Assembly: GCF_027595985.1 (NCBI RefSeq)
Contig: NC_073307.1
Location: 43,378,594-43,442,593 of the forward strand
Length of the DNA stretch: 64,000 nt
Origin: Sorex araneus
Lineage: Eukaryota; Chordata; Mammalia; Eulipotyphla; Soricidae
Direction: 5' to 3'
Position 1 is the stretch's first letter. The number at the start of each line of letters is the position of its first letter. Positions 32,326 to 44,164 of this stretch are shown here, piece by piece. The notes beneath the pieces are model-generated. The model was not told where the DNA came from. It saw only the letters and a program-made list of their open reading frames with translations, and did not search any database. A program made the position numbers and the translations under genes.

Positions 32326-34000
32326 AAACCTGAAAACGTGTTGGTCTAATGATTGCTAAGTCTGACTCAAAATGCCCGAGATTACTCCTCTTTTGTGCTG
32401 TACATCCTTCCTTCCCTGCAGTAAATAACATCCTGAGTACACCAGATGCATGCAATATAGATAATGAATCTTAAGGTTGTAAAATGAGACTCAAACATTA
32501 CAACTGCCATTCTGTTCTTGCAGAAGATGGAAAATGTCTGTGCCACAGTTAGTGACAGTTGATCATAAAATGTAGCCGTGTGGGAACTGTCCTTGATAAA
32601 GAGAGAGAGAGAACATATGGAAGAGTTCTGTCCTAGTTGATACATCCTGAATTTGCCTAGAAGGAAAAGAGAGCCCTTTACAATGCTCTAAAGTTGAGAT
32701 CCTGTTTTCCCTCCAATACCTCAGTCCCCTGAAAATCTTCCTACATCTGGGCTCTCCTAACTGGACTCAGGCCAACAGGTCAGGAAGCCGTCCCCAAGGC
32801 TGAGGATCAAGGGTCTCAGGACTCTAAGAATCTCTAACACCATTTGTGGTCCATGCCACCTGGTCTGTAGTACTCTCTTGTAGCAGCCCCAGCAAGCAAA
32901 TAGAGATGACGAGGGCAGGATGTCCCAAGTACTGTGCCCAGATGGCAGAGAGAGAATGTTTGCAGGTTTGAGGCAGTGTGTGTTGACCAAAGCCAGCATT
33001 TCTGAGTTTTACCAATCTGTTTAGTCTTGCCTTTTCATAAAAGCTGTGTATCAGGCCTGACCTGAAGATGGTGAATGTTCTCTAGCCTGGGGATGTCTAA
33101 GAAGGGGGGAGAGAGAGAGATTATTCTGGAGAGTTAAAGAATGCGTATGCCTGAATAGGAGGCAAGCAAAGTAAGTTTTCTTTAGGATTATTGTAGCTTT
33201 GTGAATAATTCAACACCAATCAGTATGTACATCAACTGTTGGCTGCTGTTCCAGCCCAGGCACTGACATCACAGTTGGGGAGAGGAGGAGAAAAGAGAAA
33301 ACTAAGATTCAATTTATAATTTATAATCCGCAATTCACAGTCCAGTTGCAAAGGCGAGATGAACTCATTGGAAAGAACAGCTTAATCAAAGCAAGGGAAA
33401 ATCTGATTCCACATGATTCATATGTTGTTAGTAGTGGTGGTACTTCACAAACCAGCTTGAACCACTAAATGTGAAGGAAAGATTCCTATCAGTTCAGGAG
33501 CTCTTCTGTGAGATTAAAGATCAGGATGACTCGTCACATCTTCTTCTTCTGCTCCTCCTCCCTGATGTGCAAGTTCCTCAGAACATGTGGCTGTGAGAAT
33601 CACTGTCAGATTCTGGGCTCTTTCTGAAGAACTGGAACCAATCCCTCTGCTTTCCACATGTGATGTCAATGTTCTTCTAACTTTTTTTTTTGAACGTTTT
33701 CAATCCTGACATTTTAATAGATTTAACATTTGTTTTCGATGAGCTCTTCCTGGTTGTGAAATGTTAGAATGGTTGGTTTGTATTTCATTAACTCTCCCCT
33801 CAAGCTTATTGAAATTTCTAGTTTGCTTAGGGACCATGGACATGTGCCAGAGACACAAATATTAGTGTGACTGACCCTTTCTAGCGAAGGTCAAAGGAGA
33901 ATTCTTGGTGTGGTGAAAAAGTCAGGTCTGACTGACAGAGGGAGCAAAGGGTAAGACATGTAGAGACAGACAGGATCCAGAACAACAGGGCTTGTCTGGA
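32326..34000. other. Longest repeat-poor unique stretch of the left half
   Basis: About 1.7 kb without SINE or L1. No exon with convincing splice sites or protein character was found. Small CTT/CTCC-rich patch near 33,540. Confidence 0.35.
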
Positions 34001-34060
34001 ACACACTGGGACTTCCAGGGAGCAACAGGGACACACAGGGACTTCCAGGAAGCAAGGGAC
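34001..34060. repeat. Two-copy 30-bp tandem repeat
   Basis: Units beginning ACACACTGGGACTTCCAGGG (34,001) and ACACACAGGGACTTCCAGGA (34,031) are about 90 percent alike by eye. Confidence 0.85.
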
Positions 34061-34571
34061 ATTTAAAAAAAATTGCATTAACCCTCAACTTCTGTGTCAT
34101 CACCTCTGAATGAGAACTGGAATGAACTGAGGGAACATGAACAATTGCATTTGGGGACTCTAAGGGACATGCATGAGTCTGGACACAAAACCCAGAGAGA
34201 ACTCTAACATCTGCTCTATTTGTCTCTGTGCCCAGTGTCAGATTCCATGAGGCCAACTGGCAAATGTGTTATTTCCTTTGGCAGCAAGGAGCAACTTCAG
34301 TAAACTCAATTCACTTTAAGTTCCCTCCCCCTTCTCATAAGTTGTTTTTTGGGCTTTGTTTTCCTTCTAGTCAGATTTTCCTCAGTGTCACTCCAATCCT
34401 GAAGTATGGGCATATACTCGCAAAGAAGAAATGATTGCAGTTGCAGAGAAGATTTTGGGAGTTGGGGAAAAGGAATTCTGGGTACAAGAAAAAGAACAAG
34501 AAAAAGCATGAATTCTGGACAAATTATTAGTTAGAAACAGATCTAGGTGTTTTACATACCAGTGAATTGGG
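34061..34571. other. Unique-looking stretch
   Basis: No assignable feature. Confidence 0.35.
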
Positions 34572-34724
34572 TTTTTTTTTAATTGTTGCTTTGGGGCCAC
34601 ACCTGGTGGTGCTCAGGGATCACTCCTGGGAGGGTTCAGGGAATCTCAAGGGGTGCCAGAGACCGAATCTGATTCAGTTGTGTGCAAGGCAGGCATTGCC
34701 CTCTGTACTGTCTCTCTGGTACCC
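34572..34724 (-). mobile_element. Short-form tRNA-SINE
   Basis: TTGGGGCCACACCTGGTGGT tail side, CAGAGAGACAGTACAGAGGG head side in antisense. Confidence 0.8.
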
Positions 34725-35465
34725 AACGTGTGAATTTAATCTCCACGAAACTCCTGTTGAAGCTGTCCAGATCCGCCAGACTCTAACTGGTGCAGAGAGA
34801 CACTAGTGAGCTGTAACACTTTAGAGGCCACCTGTACCTCAACTGTCAGTTTCTTATAAATAATCGACATGCATACAGCTGCTTTTATACTATTAAGGAT
34901 TTAATTGGGCTTTCCCCCCCTTCAGTTTCGGTCCTAGTCTTAGTATTGGTCTATTGGTTTTTGAAAATTCTCCAACAAGTCTGACAACCTGTGATGTCTT
35001 CAGGCAAATCCTTTCTCAGAGTAGAGCCTTCAGAAGTGCTGGCTGGTATTTAGTTAGTTTTACTCCTCCCTCTGCTAAGCAAAATCTTAGCATACTTCTT
35101 CTAAGACAACAAACACTAGTCATTTTAAATGTATGGTTGTCTAAAAACTACAAGCCAGTAATCTATGAATTATAGCATTAAGATCACAACCCCTACCTAT
35201 TTATGATACAAGTAGAAAGTAAGGCTAGTTGAAGAGTGATTGATTAGAAGAATTTCAGTATTTTCTCTCCTCTAGTTCATTTGTTGTTGTTGTTCTTGCT
35301 GTTTTCTTGGAAATCGACATATGGAAACATTTATCTTGTTTCAGCCGGTGCTTCGAGGCTCTTGGCCTGATGCTCTAAAGAAAGTCATGGGAGGAGAAGC
35401 TGGAAGATGAAGACATGAAGAAATGGAGTGCGACTCAGACCAAGGGCTTTGTTGCTTTTTGCTTA
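34725..35465. other. Unique-looking stretch
   Basis: Contains a short GTTGTT run near 35,283. No exon supported. Confidence 0.35.
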
Positions 35466-35480
35466 AATCTGAGGATTTCT

Positions 35481-35661
35481 TTTCTTAGTTGTTTTTTCTT
35501 TTTGGGTCACACCCAGCGATGCACAGGGGTTACTCCTGGCTCATCACTCAGGAATTACTCCTGGCAGTGCTCAGGGGACCATATGGGATACTGGGAATTG
35601 AACCCAGGTTGGCCGCGTGCAAGGCAAACGCCCTACCCACTGTGCTATCACTCCAGCCCCG
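35481..35661 (-). mobile_element. Short-form tRNA-SINE, young, with 15-bp TSD
   Basis: Antisense A box TAGCACAGTGGG and B box GGTTCAATTCC. TSD AATCTGAGGATTTCT is at 35,466-35,480 and 35,662-35,676. Confidence 0.94.
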
Positions 35662-35741
35662 AATCTGAGGATTTCTAAAAGCATTTCCACCCTACTTTTT
35701 GGTTTTGTGTTGCTTTTTTGTGACCATTACTGTCCTTGCTG

Positions 35742-35984
35742 GACTGGAGTGAGAGCACAGCGGTAGGGCGTTTGCCTTGTACTCGGCCGACCCAGGTTCG
35801 ATTCCTCTGTCCCTCTTGGAGAGCCCGGCAAGCTATCGAGAGTATCCCACCTGCACGGCAGAGCCTGGCAAGCTACCTGTGGCATATTTGATATGCCAGG
35901 AATAGTAACAACAAGTCTCATAATGGAGACGTTACTGATGCCTGCTCGAGCAAACTGACGAACAATGGGACAACAGTGCTACAT
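35742..35984 (+). mobile_element. Long-form tRNA-SINE with 11-bp TSD
   Basis: A box GAGCACAGCGG, perfect B box GGTTCGATTCC, end GGGACAACAGTGCTACAT without poly(A). TSD TGTCCTTGCTG is at 35,731-35,741 and 35,985-35,995. Confidence 0.93.
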
Positions 35985-36297
35985 TGTCCTTGCTGCTACG
36001 CCTGCTGTTATCCTGCTATGCAGGGCCAGCTGGGCCACCCCCATCATGGCCTTTTCCTGTGTAAGTGAAAGAAAATGTCAACTGACAAGATGACTGAGTT
36101 TTTCTTCAAGGTAATGACCTAATAACATATGTGATATCACAGAGGAGTGGTTCCCTTTGTAAAATGCTGTGGTGCCTAATAAAAAGCCTCGCACACAGAA
36201 GACATTACATAAATGAGCATATGTGAACTTTGGTTGAATTGCTAAGTATGCGTGAATTCTATCTTTCTAAGTTGATTCATATTTCAAAGACACAGGG

Positions 36298-36465
36298 GAG
36301 AAGGGGTAGAGACATAGCTCAAAGGGGTAAAGCACACACTTTGCATGCATGAGGCTCCAAGTTCAAATTCCAGCACTTTCTTCCCCGTACGGCCCCCTGA
36401 GCTCTGCTAAGGTGTAGCTATGGTGGCTCCCAAGCAACACCAGGCCTGAATACTGACTCTCAGAT
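36298..36465 (+). mobile_element. Old tRNA-SINE
   Basis: GTAGAGACATAGCTCAAAGG head, AGTTCAAATTCCAGCAC B-box area, GGCCCCCTGAGCTCTGCTAA body. Confidence 0.6.
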
Positions 36466-36542
36466 CCACAATTCTCGACCAAATATACCCCAGAGCATCC
36501 CCTGTTCTTAAGCACTTCTACTATGGAGGGTCCTCTAATAAC

Positions 36543-36605
36543 GGGGACCTCAGGGGTAGGTCAGTGGTAGAATGCTTGCCTTGCAAGTTCAAGGTTGGCA
36601 AAACA
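36543..36605 (+). mobile_element. Second tRNA-SINE family fragment
   Basis: GGGGTAGGTCAGTGGTAGAA then TGCTTGCCTTGCAAGTTCAA. A tRNA-like head distinct from the main SINE. Confidence 0.45.
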
Positions 36606-37099
36606 GTGAATACCGTCACCAGCCTCACCCCACACACCACAGTGTGAACCCACTGGCTTTGCTGTTTGGTATCCTTGGCATTACAATAAAGTATGTGATC
36701 TCTGGCACAGTGAAGCCAAGTGTGTGAACATCACAAACCAAGCTTGTAAGAGCCACAAACAAAGGTGTGTGCTCCCTGGTCATCACAGAAACAACCACAA
36801 AGAGAAGGGAGGAAAAAACAATATGGAGGGGGGAATATGGGGGCCACATTGAAAGGGATATAGTACAGGATCATTTTGCAGATTTAATATCTACCTCCTG
36901 ACCGAGTTGATCAAGTTTTCTTAAATTCTCTTCTGATTTGCTACATGGGGACATTGGATTCAGTGATATTAGGCACATGTGATAAAATGGAAAGATTTTG
37001 GAACCTATCTCCAATTAAAGTTAAGTTTTAAAAATGGAGAGTTCTAGCCACTTATTCTGCTTTGAGGGAGAGATTCTTCTTCTTTTTTAAAATTTAAAA
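36606..37099. other. Unique-looking stretch
   Basis: No assignable feature. Confidence 0.35.
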
Positions 37100-37152
37100 C
37101 TCATCTGCCTGCTCGAGCAATTCCATGAACAACCGGACGATGACAGTGCTAA
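37100..37152 (+). mobile_element. Long-form SINE, 3'-terminal fragment only
   Basis: GCCTGCTCGAGCAATTCCAT through ACGATGACAGTGCT is the last ~50 bp of the long form, without any head. Confidence 0.75.
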
Positions 37153-37705
37153 AACCCATCATTGCCATTATATTTACCAGAGATGACAATTAACCGCAGA
37201 CCTCACAATAGGCAGTGCTCTGCTACTAATGAAAAGTGTTGTGTACTCTAGATAAGCTTCATCTTGGCTACAACTGAACTGAGCTCTGCCAGACTGCGAT
37301 GGGAAATTGGGCACTCTTCTTAGTAATGAGTGAATGAAGAAGATGTTATGTATACTAGTAGCTAAATTGTGCAATTAAGATGCTTATGTGTATATAAGAG
37401 AAGATGGGAGAGAGAGAGAGAAGAGGGAGAGAAAGAGGAGAAAGTGGAGAACAAAAGAGACAGAAAGAGAGAGAGAGAAATATCCCACAGGGAAAAAATT
37501 AAAAACATGTTTTGTTTTTATGATTTTGATTATGTAACTGGCTCAAACATACTGATGGGCTATGCTGATTGAGAAAGCCCTATCCTGGATCAAATGTCCT
37601 TCAAATACTTTTAAATGAAATAGCAATATCAAAGCAAAAATATTATCAGAATAAAACGTTCTTGATAATTGGCATTTTCTCTCTCCAACTCCCTCATTTC
37701 AAAAA
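37153..37705. other. Unique-looking stretch with GA-rich patch
   Basis: The purine-rich run at about 37,405-37,480 (GAGAGAGAGAGAAGAGGG and AGAGAGAGAGA) is the only repeat. No gene. Confidence 0.4.
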
Positions 37706-37852
37706 CATATTGGGGGCCAGAATGTGGCCTAAATGGCAGAGGTCATGCCTAGCATGTAGAATGCCTAGCATGTAAAGGTCCATCTGCATTAGATGTGGCT
37801 TTGGTGGCCCATGGGGTACCTCTAGGCCAAGTGCCCTAAACAATAAAAAAAT
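37706..37852 (+). mobile_element. Possible degraded SINE
   Basis: Begins GGGGGCCAGAATGTGGCC, includes a tandem ATGCCTAGCATGTA duplication near 37,747-37,775, and ends in an A-rich tail. Assignment is tentative. Confidence 0.3.
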
Positions 37853-37861
37853 AATTAAATG

Positions 37862-38011
37862 TAGAGCCTGGCAAGCTACCGAGAGTATCGAGCCCACACG
37901 GCAGATCCTGGTAAGCTACCCGTGTGTATTGGATATGCCAAAAACAGTAACAATAAGTCTCTCAATAAGAGACATTACTGGTGACCGCTCAAGCAAATCG
38001 ATGAGCAACGG
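37862..38011 (+). mobile_element. Long-form SINE, 5'-truncated
   Basis: Starts in the body (GTAGAGCCTGGCAAGCTACC) and ends GATGAGCAACGGG. The head is absent. Confidence 0.88.
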
Positions 38012-38019
38012 GAGCCACA

Positions 38020-38175
38020 TAGTAAGTATACAATGAAAGTGAATGCCTTGCATGTGGGCCAACCTTAGTTTGGTCCCCAGGTCTCCTGAGCACCACAGGG
38101 TACAGCCCAGGAGGCCCCTGACTATCGCTAGGTAATCTCTGCACCACAGTACCTGAGGAACACCGCAACCTAGGG
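38020..38175 (+). mobile_element. Short-form SINE, diverged
   Basis: AATGCCTTGCATGTGGGCCA, GGTCTCCTGAGCACCACAGG. Abuts the preceding fragment. Confidence 0.6.
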
Positions 38176-39310
38176 CCCTGATACTAACTGACAGCCAATC
38201 AATTTGAAAATTTCCAGGAGGAGGTTCCAGATGTCCTGAGTCCTGCTTAAGGGGACCAGTCTAAAATGAAAAATATGGTGATTTTAAGAATCTAGTAGAG
38301 ATCCCACATCTGCTGCCACGTAAGTTCACCCAATGGCCCAGCTTGGCAGACTCATGATTAAATGCACAGGTTCACTGGTCTCCCAGCTGAAAACTCTGGG
38401 GTGCCCTTGGGATGGGGGCAGGTTGGGTCTCCATTCTGCCCGAGCTCCAGCAACTGCATTCACACCCCACATCTGTCGCCATGCCAACAACCCAATTACA
38501 CTGCTTCATGAGTAATGTCTGCAGAGATGACAAACTGCTGAAAATTCCAGGTATGCGGGTTTACAGACTGAGAACTCTAGAGTCTTATGGGAGTGGGGGT
38601 GAGTGGCTTCCCCCATTCCTCACCACTTCCCAAAGTCCCACATCCCACAAACCCACAACTGCTGCCATGTAAGTTCACGGCCCAGTTACATATCCTAGAG
38701 TTTCTGGAGCACACAGCTGCACTTGTGTCTGCAACAGCTCCAAATTCTACAATACTGACATCTCAGCAGGAGCACACCAAATTGAAGTGAAAGTAACATT
38801 AAGCCAACTACACTCAGTAAATACAGAAGAACCAACTACCACAAACAGCTTAAGGAAGCCTCAGACATGACCCCCTGGTGAGATAAAATAATTTGCACAA
38901 ATTTTCTTCTACTGAAGTATTTATTTATTTTTCTTTTTGGGTCACACCCAGCGATGCTCAGGGGTCACTCCTGGCTCTGCACTCAGGAATTACCCCTGGC
39001 CATGCTCCGGGAACCATATGGGATGCTGGGAATCGAACTCGGGTCGGCCACGTGCAAGGCAAACGCCCTACCCGCTGTGCTATCACTCCAGCCCCTACTG
39101 AAGTATTTTTTGCTAATTCCATTAGCCCTTTAGTCACAACAAGCAATATGAAATACATTATTTTGTGCCTGCCAAGGAGGAACGTGGGTAAAATGGGGAC
39201 AATGATAAAGAGGTCACATTGGTGGTAGAATTGTTATTGTAAAACTGAGTGCCTGTAACACGTCTTATGAACATTTTTGTAAACCAGTGCTTAAATAAAG
39301 AAAAAAGAGT
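38176..39310 (+). mobile_element. CRp1-related composite retroposon with repeated modules
   Basis: Three imperfect modules of roughly 160-200 bp share CTGC[T/C]GCCATG[T]AAGTTCAC-type blocks (about 38,310, 38,472 and 38,655) and GAAAACTCTGGGG / GAACTCTAGAGTC blocks. The 3' end has CACAACAAGCAATATGAAAT and TTAAATAAAGAAAAAAG, matching the 6.3-7.3 kb element. A SINE interrupts it at 38,923-39,094. No protein is encoded. Confidence 0.5.
38923..39094 (-). mobile_element. Short-form tRNA-SINE, young, with 14-bp TSD
   Basis: Antisense perfect A box TAGCACAGCGGG, B box AGTTCGATTCC. TSD CTACTGAAGTATTT is at 38,909-38,922 and 39,095-39,108. Inserted in the composite element. Confidence 0.95.
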
Positions 39311-39479
39311 AAAAGAAAGAATCTAATAGAAAGTGTTACTAAAAATTAAAGTGTTCAAAAAATCATCACGAGCTTCATTATTAATATGCTTAAAATGTGC
39401 ATTATAGTCATAGTAAATATATGAGAGAAGAACTGAGATGGAAGAACAGATGTAAGAAGGAAAGAAAACCTTTATGGGC

Positions 39480-41640
39480 TTTAGACTTTTAGAAGGTATT
39501 CTTAAACTTTAGAATACCTTCAGAATTACAGAAAAGCTACAAAGGTCATAGAGGGCCCCTTACTCCCAGCCTTTAGTTGTCTGCATTGTTAATAGCTCAC
39601 ATTATGATATTTGTCAAAACTAAAGAACCAGTATTGATCCATTATGTTTGCTAGGTTTATCCATTCCTTTCCGTGCTGTAGCCTTTGGATGGGAGGGCAC
39701 AATGCCTAGCTCACACTTAAGGAACAGGAAGTTATATCTCATGTACCTGACAATATAATGCTTATATAAATTATTTAAAATTCTTTTGTGTCAATAATTT
39801 AACTATTCTATTTTACTTACTCATTTTTGTATGAACTAGAAGCTATTTATTATGCTTTTTGGGTTATAATATAATACCGTTTTATTTTGTTGCTCAAGTG
39901 GGAAGCTCTTTCAGTTGGCTTTGGGGCCCCTTTGATATGAACCCATTGTCTTGGGTTTTGTGGATTTTTTTCATTTCTTTTATTATAGTTACACAAGAAA
40001 TTCCAGATTCAGGGGGGATGGTGCTGCCAGCAGGTCAATCTGTACCTGTGGGGTGAGTGCATCAGCAGCCTGATGGTGCCTTCAGACTTCCAGATACCCC
40101 AAAATTGCTGCTGTGCCTTTGGCCAGACCCCAACAACTTGGGACCAAGTTTACCAAGAAATTAAACAGCCAAAAGTTAGGTATGTGGGAGACACACCCAC
40201 AAACCACCTTTGGTTCAGCTATATAAACTCATTTATTGACCTTATTTCAGAGACCCATAAATCTCAAAAGAGATCAAAAGATGCAGTTAGGGCCTGTAGC
40301 ACAGAGGTAGGCGGGTACCCGTGACTGAAAGCTCCAGGCCTGCCTGGATCGGGACTGGAACTCCTCACCCCAGGTCCCCAGTTTTCCAGTAGCTTGGCAG
40401 TCACACCCACAAACTGCCCCCGGTGCCACGTGATCTCATGAACGGCCAAGACCCAAGGACTATAAACTAAAACTCCCGAAAGAGAGCACTGCAGAATGTC
40501 CTGACCCCACGCCAGGCTGTCTTCACCGGGTCACTCCAGAGGGGGGTGGGTGAGAGTCCTCCTCACCCCAAGGGTCCCAGCTCCAGCAGCCAAAAACCTC
40601 CACAACCCAACCGCCGCCACACTCAAGGATGCTCCCCACATTCTCAGGCTGAGCCTTACGCATGAGTGAAGTACTATGGAACCCAGGTAACGAGGAACTT
40701 TGTGACCCTGGACTCTGGGCCAACGGGACCAGGAGTGGAGATCCTCTGCCCACTTTCCCCAGTCTCTGGTGACCCAGGGGTCACGCCCATAAGCCACATC
40801 ACCCAAACTTTAACAGTATATTAGTGATATTCTATAGAATGTCTTAATGGCTCCTGCCAAAATAGAACAATCTTCACACTGTCTCCTACATGAACACTTT
40901 TTTGTAAGCATGTTCCACAGTTCTTCATAACAGACAATACGAAATATATTCTTTCAGTTGTGTTTTGGGACAGGAATTGGGGTTTGGGATGGAAACATCC
41001 TGAATTTGGTGGTGGGAAGGTGGTGGAATTGGTGTTTGAATATTGAATGTAATCAAACATTGTGAACTAACCTATAAAATTAAAAAATTTTAAAAAAAGT
41101 CATGTGGAGTTTATGCCCAATTCAATCAGCTTAATCAATGGCTGAATAAATAGCAATGCTCCTACACTATAAAAAAAAAATTCCAGATTCATCTTATAAA
41201 TACCCTGCCTCTGCTTGGAATCAGCCATTTCTTCGATAAGTCTGTTTCCTTTATTGAAAAGAGCTGGGTGTTGAATGTGCTTACTGCTACTAGGTTGTGG
41301 AACTTTTTGTGTGTGTGTGTGTGTGGAGACCCTCTCTGTAGACAAAGGAAAAAAATACATCTGTGCATGTAATTATAATAGCCAGTTACAAACACGTGTC
41401 TACAAATATTTCCATATATATATCACTCTATATCAAAACCATGCTAAAACGTGAGTTCAAACTAGTGTCCGCAATTCTAATCTGTCATTACACGTTTTGA
41501 AGATAGGCAGCAGTAAGTATTGAAAAAAAATTACTTCCCATCTTTATACATAGGTTACTCTTCCTAAACATTCTGCTTATCTTTGAAATCCAGTAACTTC
41601 ATCATAATTTATATCAAAGTGCACCATTCTGCCTCTACTG
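39480..41640 (+). mobile_element. Probable ancient interspersed repeat interrupted by CRp1
   Basis: 39,500-40,011 (AGAATTACAGAAAAGCTACA, CAGTATTGATCCATTATG, CAGTTGGCTTTGGGGCCCC) and 41,178-41,480 (CTTGGAATCAGCCATTTCTT, GAGCTGGGTGTTGAATGTGC) read as one old repeat cut at AAATTCCAGATTCA. The family name is uncertain. A short (TG)n lies at about 41,306-41,326. Confidence 0.35.
40012..41177 (+). mobile_element. CRp1 composite retroposon, full-length copy C
   Basis: Starts GGGGGGATGGTGCTGCCAGC and ends GCTCCTACACTATAAAAAAA. It aligns over its whole length with 10,278-11,491, with a few block differences (copy C lacks part of the AT-rich patch). TSD AAATTCCAGATTCA is at 39,998-40,011 and 41,178-41,191. 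It shares the 3' block GAATATTGAATGTAATCAAA with the L1 tails. No intact frame. Confidence 0.85.
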
Positions 41641-42021
41641 TTTCTGAGAAAAAAATTAGGAAGTTCCTTTTCCCCAACTCCTGGGCTCAGAACTGTGTTG
41701 GTAGCTCCAGTCGTGAGGAAAGCTGTTCTCTTTAGCAGCTTCTCATGTATACCCAGAGGGAAGAACTCCTCCTGGCCCCAAATATCAATCCAACCAACTT
41801 TTAGAAACCTTCAGTTCTTCAGAAACCAACCACTAGCTGCATTTTCTTAGTCGGTTCCATACAGTGACTGTTGCAGGCTCTTTTGAAGCCCTTTCCCAGA
41901 GTTATCTTCCCTTATTGTCAGATGATCTCAAAGTACGCCTCTCCTACCTAAGGTTCTCATATTTCTTGTGAATTAGGCTCATGTTTTAGTTCATTTTGGA
42001 CTGCTAGAACTCACTATCACA
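41641..42021. other. Unique-looking stretch
   Basis: No assignable feature. Confidence 0.3.
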
Positions 42022-43215
42022 AACTGTTTTTTTTAAAAAATTTTTTATTAGTGAATCACCGTGGGGGTACAGTTACAGATTTATACATTTTTGCGCTCAT
42101 GTTTCCCCCATACAAAGTTCAAGAACCCATCCGTTCACCAGTGCCCATTCACCACCAATAAACCAAGCTTCCCTCCCACCCTCCCAAGTCCCATCTCCCC
42201 CCACCCCACACTGCCACTATGGCAGGGAATTCCCTTTTGTTCTCTCTCTCTCTGATTAGGTGTTGTGGTTTGCAATAAAGGTGTTGAGTGGCCATTGTGT
42301 TCAGTCTCTAAATTCAGCACGTGTCACCCTTCCCCCATATGACCTCCGACCACATTTTACTTGGTGTTCCCTTTTCTGAGTTACCCAGAATGAGGGACCA
42401 GTGTCCAAGCCATGGAGACAGCTTCCTGGTACTTATTTCTACTATTCTTGAGTGTTAGACTCCTATACTAATATTCTATATTCCACAGATGAGCGCAATC
42501 TTTCTATGTCTGTCTCTCTCTTTCTGACTCATTTCACTTACCATGATACTTTCCATGCTGATCCACTTATATGCAAACTTCATGACCTCATTTTTTCTAA
42601 TAGGTGCATAGTATTCCATTATATAGATGTACCAAAGTTTCTTCAGCCAGTCATCTGTTCTAGGGCACTCAGTTTTTTTCCAAATTCTGGCTATTGTAAA
42701 CAGTGCTGCGATGAACATGTAGTCGTTTCGACTATACTTTTTTGCTTCTCTGGGATATATTCCCAGCAGTGGTATTGCTGGATCAAATGGGAGCTCAACC
42801 TCTAGTTTTTTGAGAATCGTCCATATTGTTTTCCAAAAGGGCCGAACTCATCGGCATTCCCACCAGCAGTGTAGAAGGGTCCCTTTCTCCCCACATCCTC
42901 TCCAACAGTGGTTGCTTTTGTTCTTTTGGATGTGTGCCAGTCTCTGTGGTGTGAGGTGGTATCTCATGGTTGTTTTGATCTGCATCTCTCTGATGATTAG
43001 TGATGTAGAGCACTTTTTCATGTGCCTTTTGGCCATTCGTATCTCTTCCTTGGTAAAGTTTCTGTTCATTTCTTCGCCCCATTTTTTGGTGGGGTTGGAT
43101 GTTTTCTTCTTGTAGAGTTCAACCAGTGCTTTATATACCATTGATATCAACCCCTTATCTGATGGGTATTGTGTAAATATCCTTTCCCATTCTGTGGATA
43201 CAAACTGGTTGTTTT
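42022..43215 (-). mobile_element. L1 3' end, longest young copy
   Basis: The minus strand encodes the ORF2 segments [54 protein letters not shown] and LWYIYIMEYYAPIRKNEVM in order but in more than one frame, so it is broken. The poly(A) side is at 42,027-42,055 (T8AAAAAATTTTTT). It is 5'-truncated at about 43,215. ACAAACTG on both sides may be a short TSD. Confidence 0.9.
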
Positions 43216-44164
43216 AATAGCAACAGAAATGAAATCTGTAAGTCTAGATCAAGTGAGGGGCTTTTTACATGTCACAGACTTTTTTTTATATTCTCAAAAG
43301 ATAGAAGAGGCAAACAAGTTCTCTCTAGAGAAAAGAAGACACATCCCATTCACAAGGGCTCCAGTCTCATGACCAAATCACACCCAAAGAATTGTTTAAA
43401 TCTACTTAAACAAAGAAGTTTGAGGTGAAAGCCCAACAATTCACCTCAATGCCTGTGATAATTAAGCTGCATTTAATAGAACTTCACTAATCTGAAAACA
43501 GTGTTTGGTGAAATGTGCAAAAGATCTAGCCATATTCCTGACTGCTGCACTTGGTTAACAAATCACACCTATCAAACACAGCAATTGATCTGGTCATTAA
43601 AATCCACGTCTTCAAGTTATTAGATTTCACTATCGCTAAATTTAAAGGACACCTGAAAGTCCTTGGAATAGGACACAGGTAGCCTTGGTCCTTTGAAAAT
43701 GGAAAGATGATGACTTCCAAATTGCTAAATTGTCACTAGCATATTTCACTCTAAAAATACTTGCCAGTGTGCTGAATTCTCTATATTTCACTGTAAAGCG
43801 CTAGAAAGAATCTCAAGAATAAAATAAATAGTTAAGTAACCAGTTTCTATTGTTTCTACAAATAACTGCTGTAAAATATATCATGTGTTTAGGAAATGAC
43901 ATTGAATTAAAGACACTATGGCACAACTTTCTAAGGGAGGCCTAGGCCTGCTGCCAGCATTGGTCCACTGGGGAAGTAGGCAGGGGGACAAATAACAGAG
44001 GAAGTGGTGATGTTTAGTGTTAACGGGTGGAATGTGAAAATAATCTAATTAAACCTTCACATTTGGGGACCTTGGGGGAAAAAAATCTTGCCATGTACTG
44101 TAATTCCAGAATAATTGGTTTTGTGGTTTGGGTATTATTGTCTCTTCTACTTTCATACAAACAT
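43216..44164. other. Unique-looking AT-rich stretch
   Basis: No SINE, L1 or exon recognised. Confidence 0.4.

Noticed and set aside
42795..43150. 100-codon minus-strand frame as a gene
   Set aside because: It is an L1 ORF2 fragment in a 5'-truncated, frame-broken copy.
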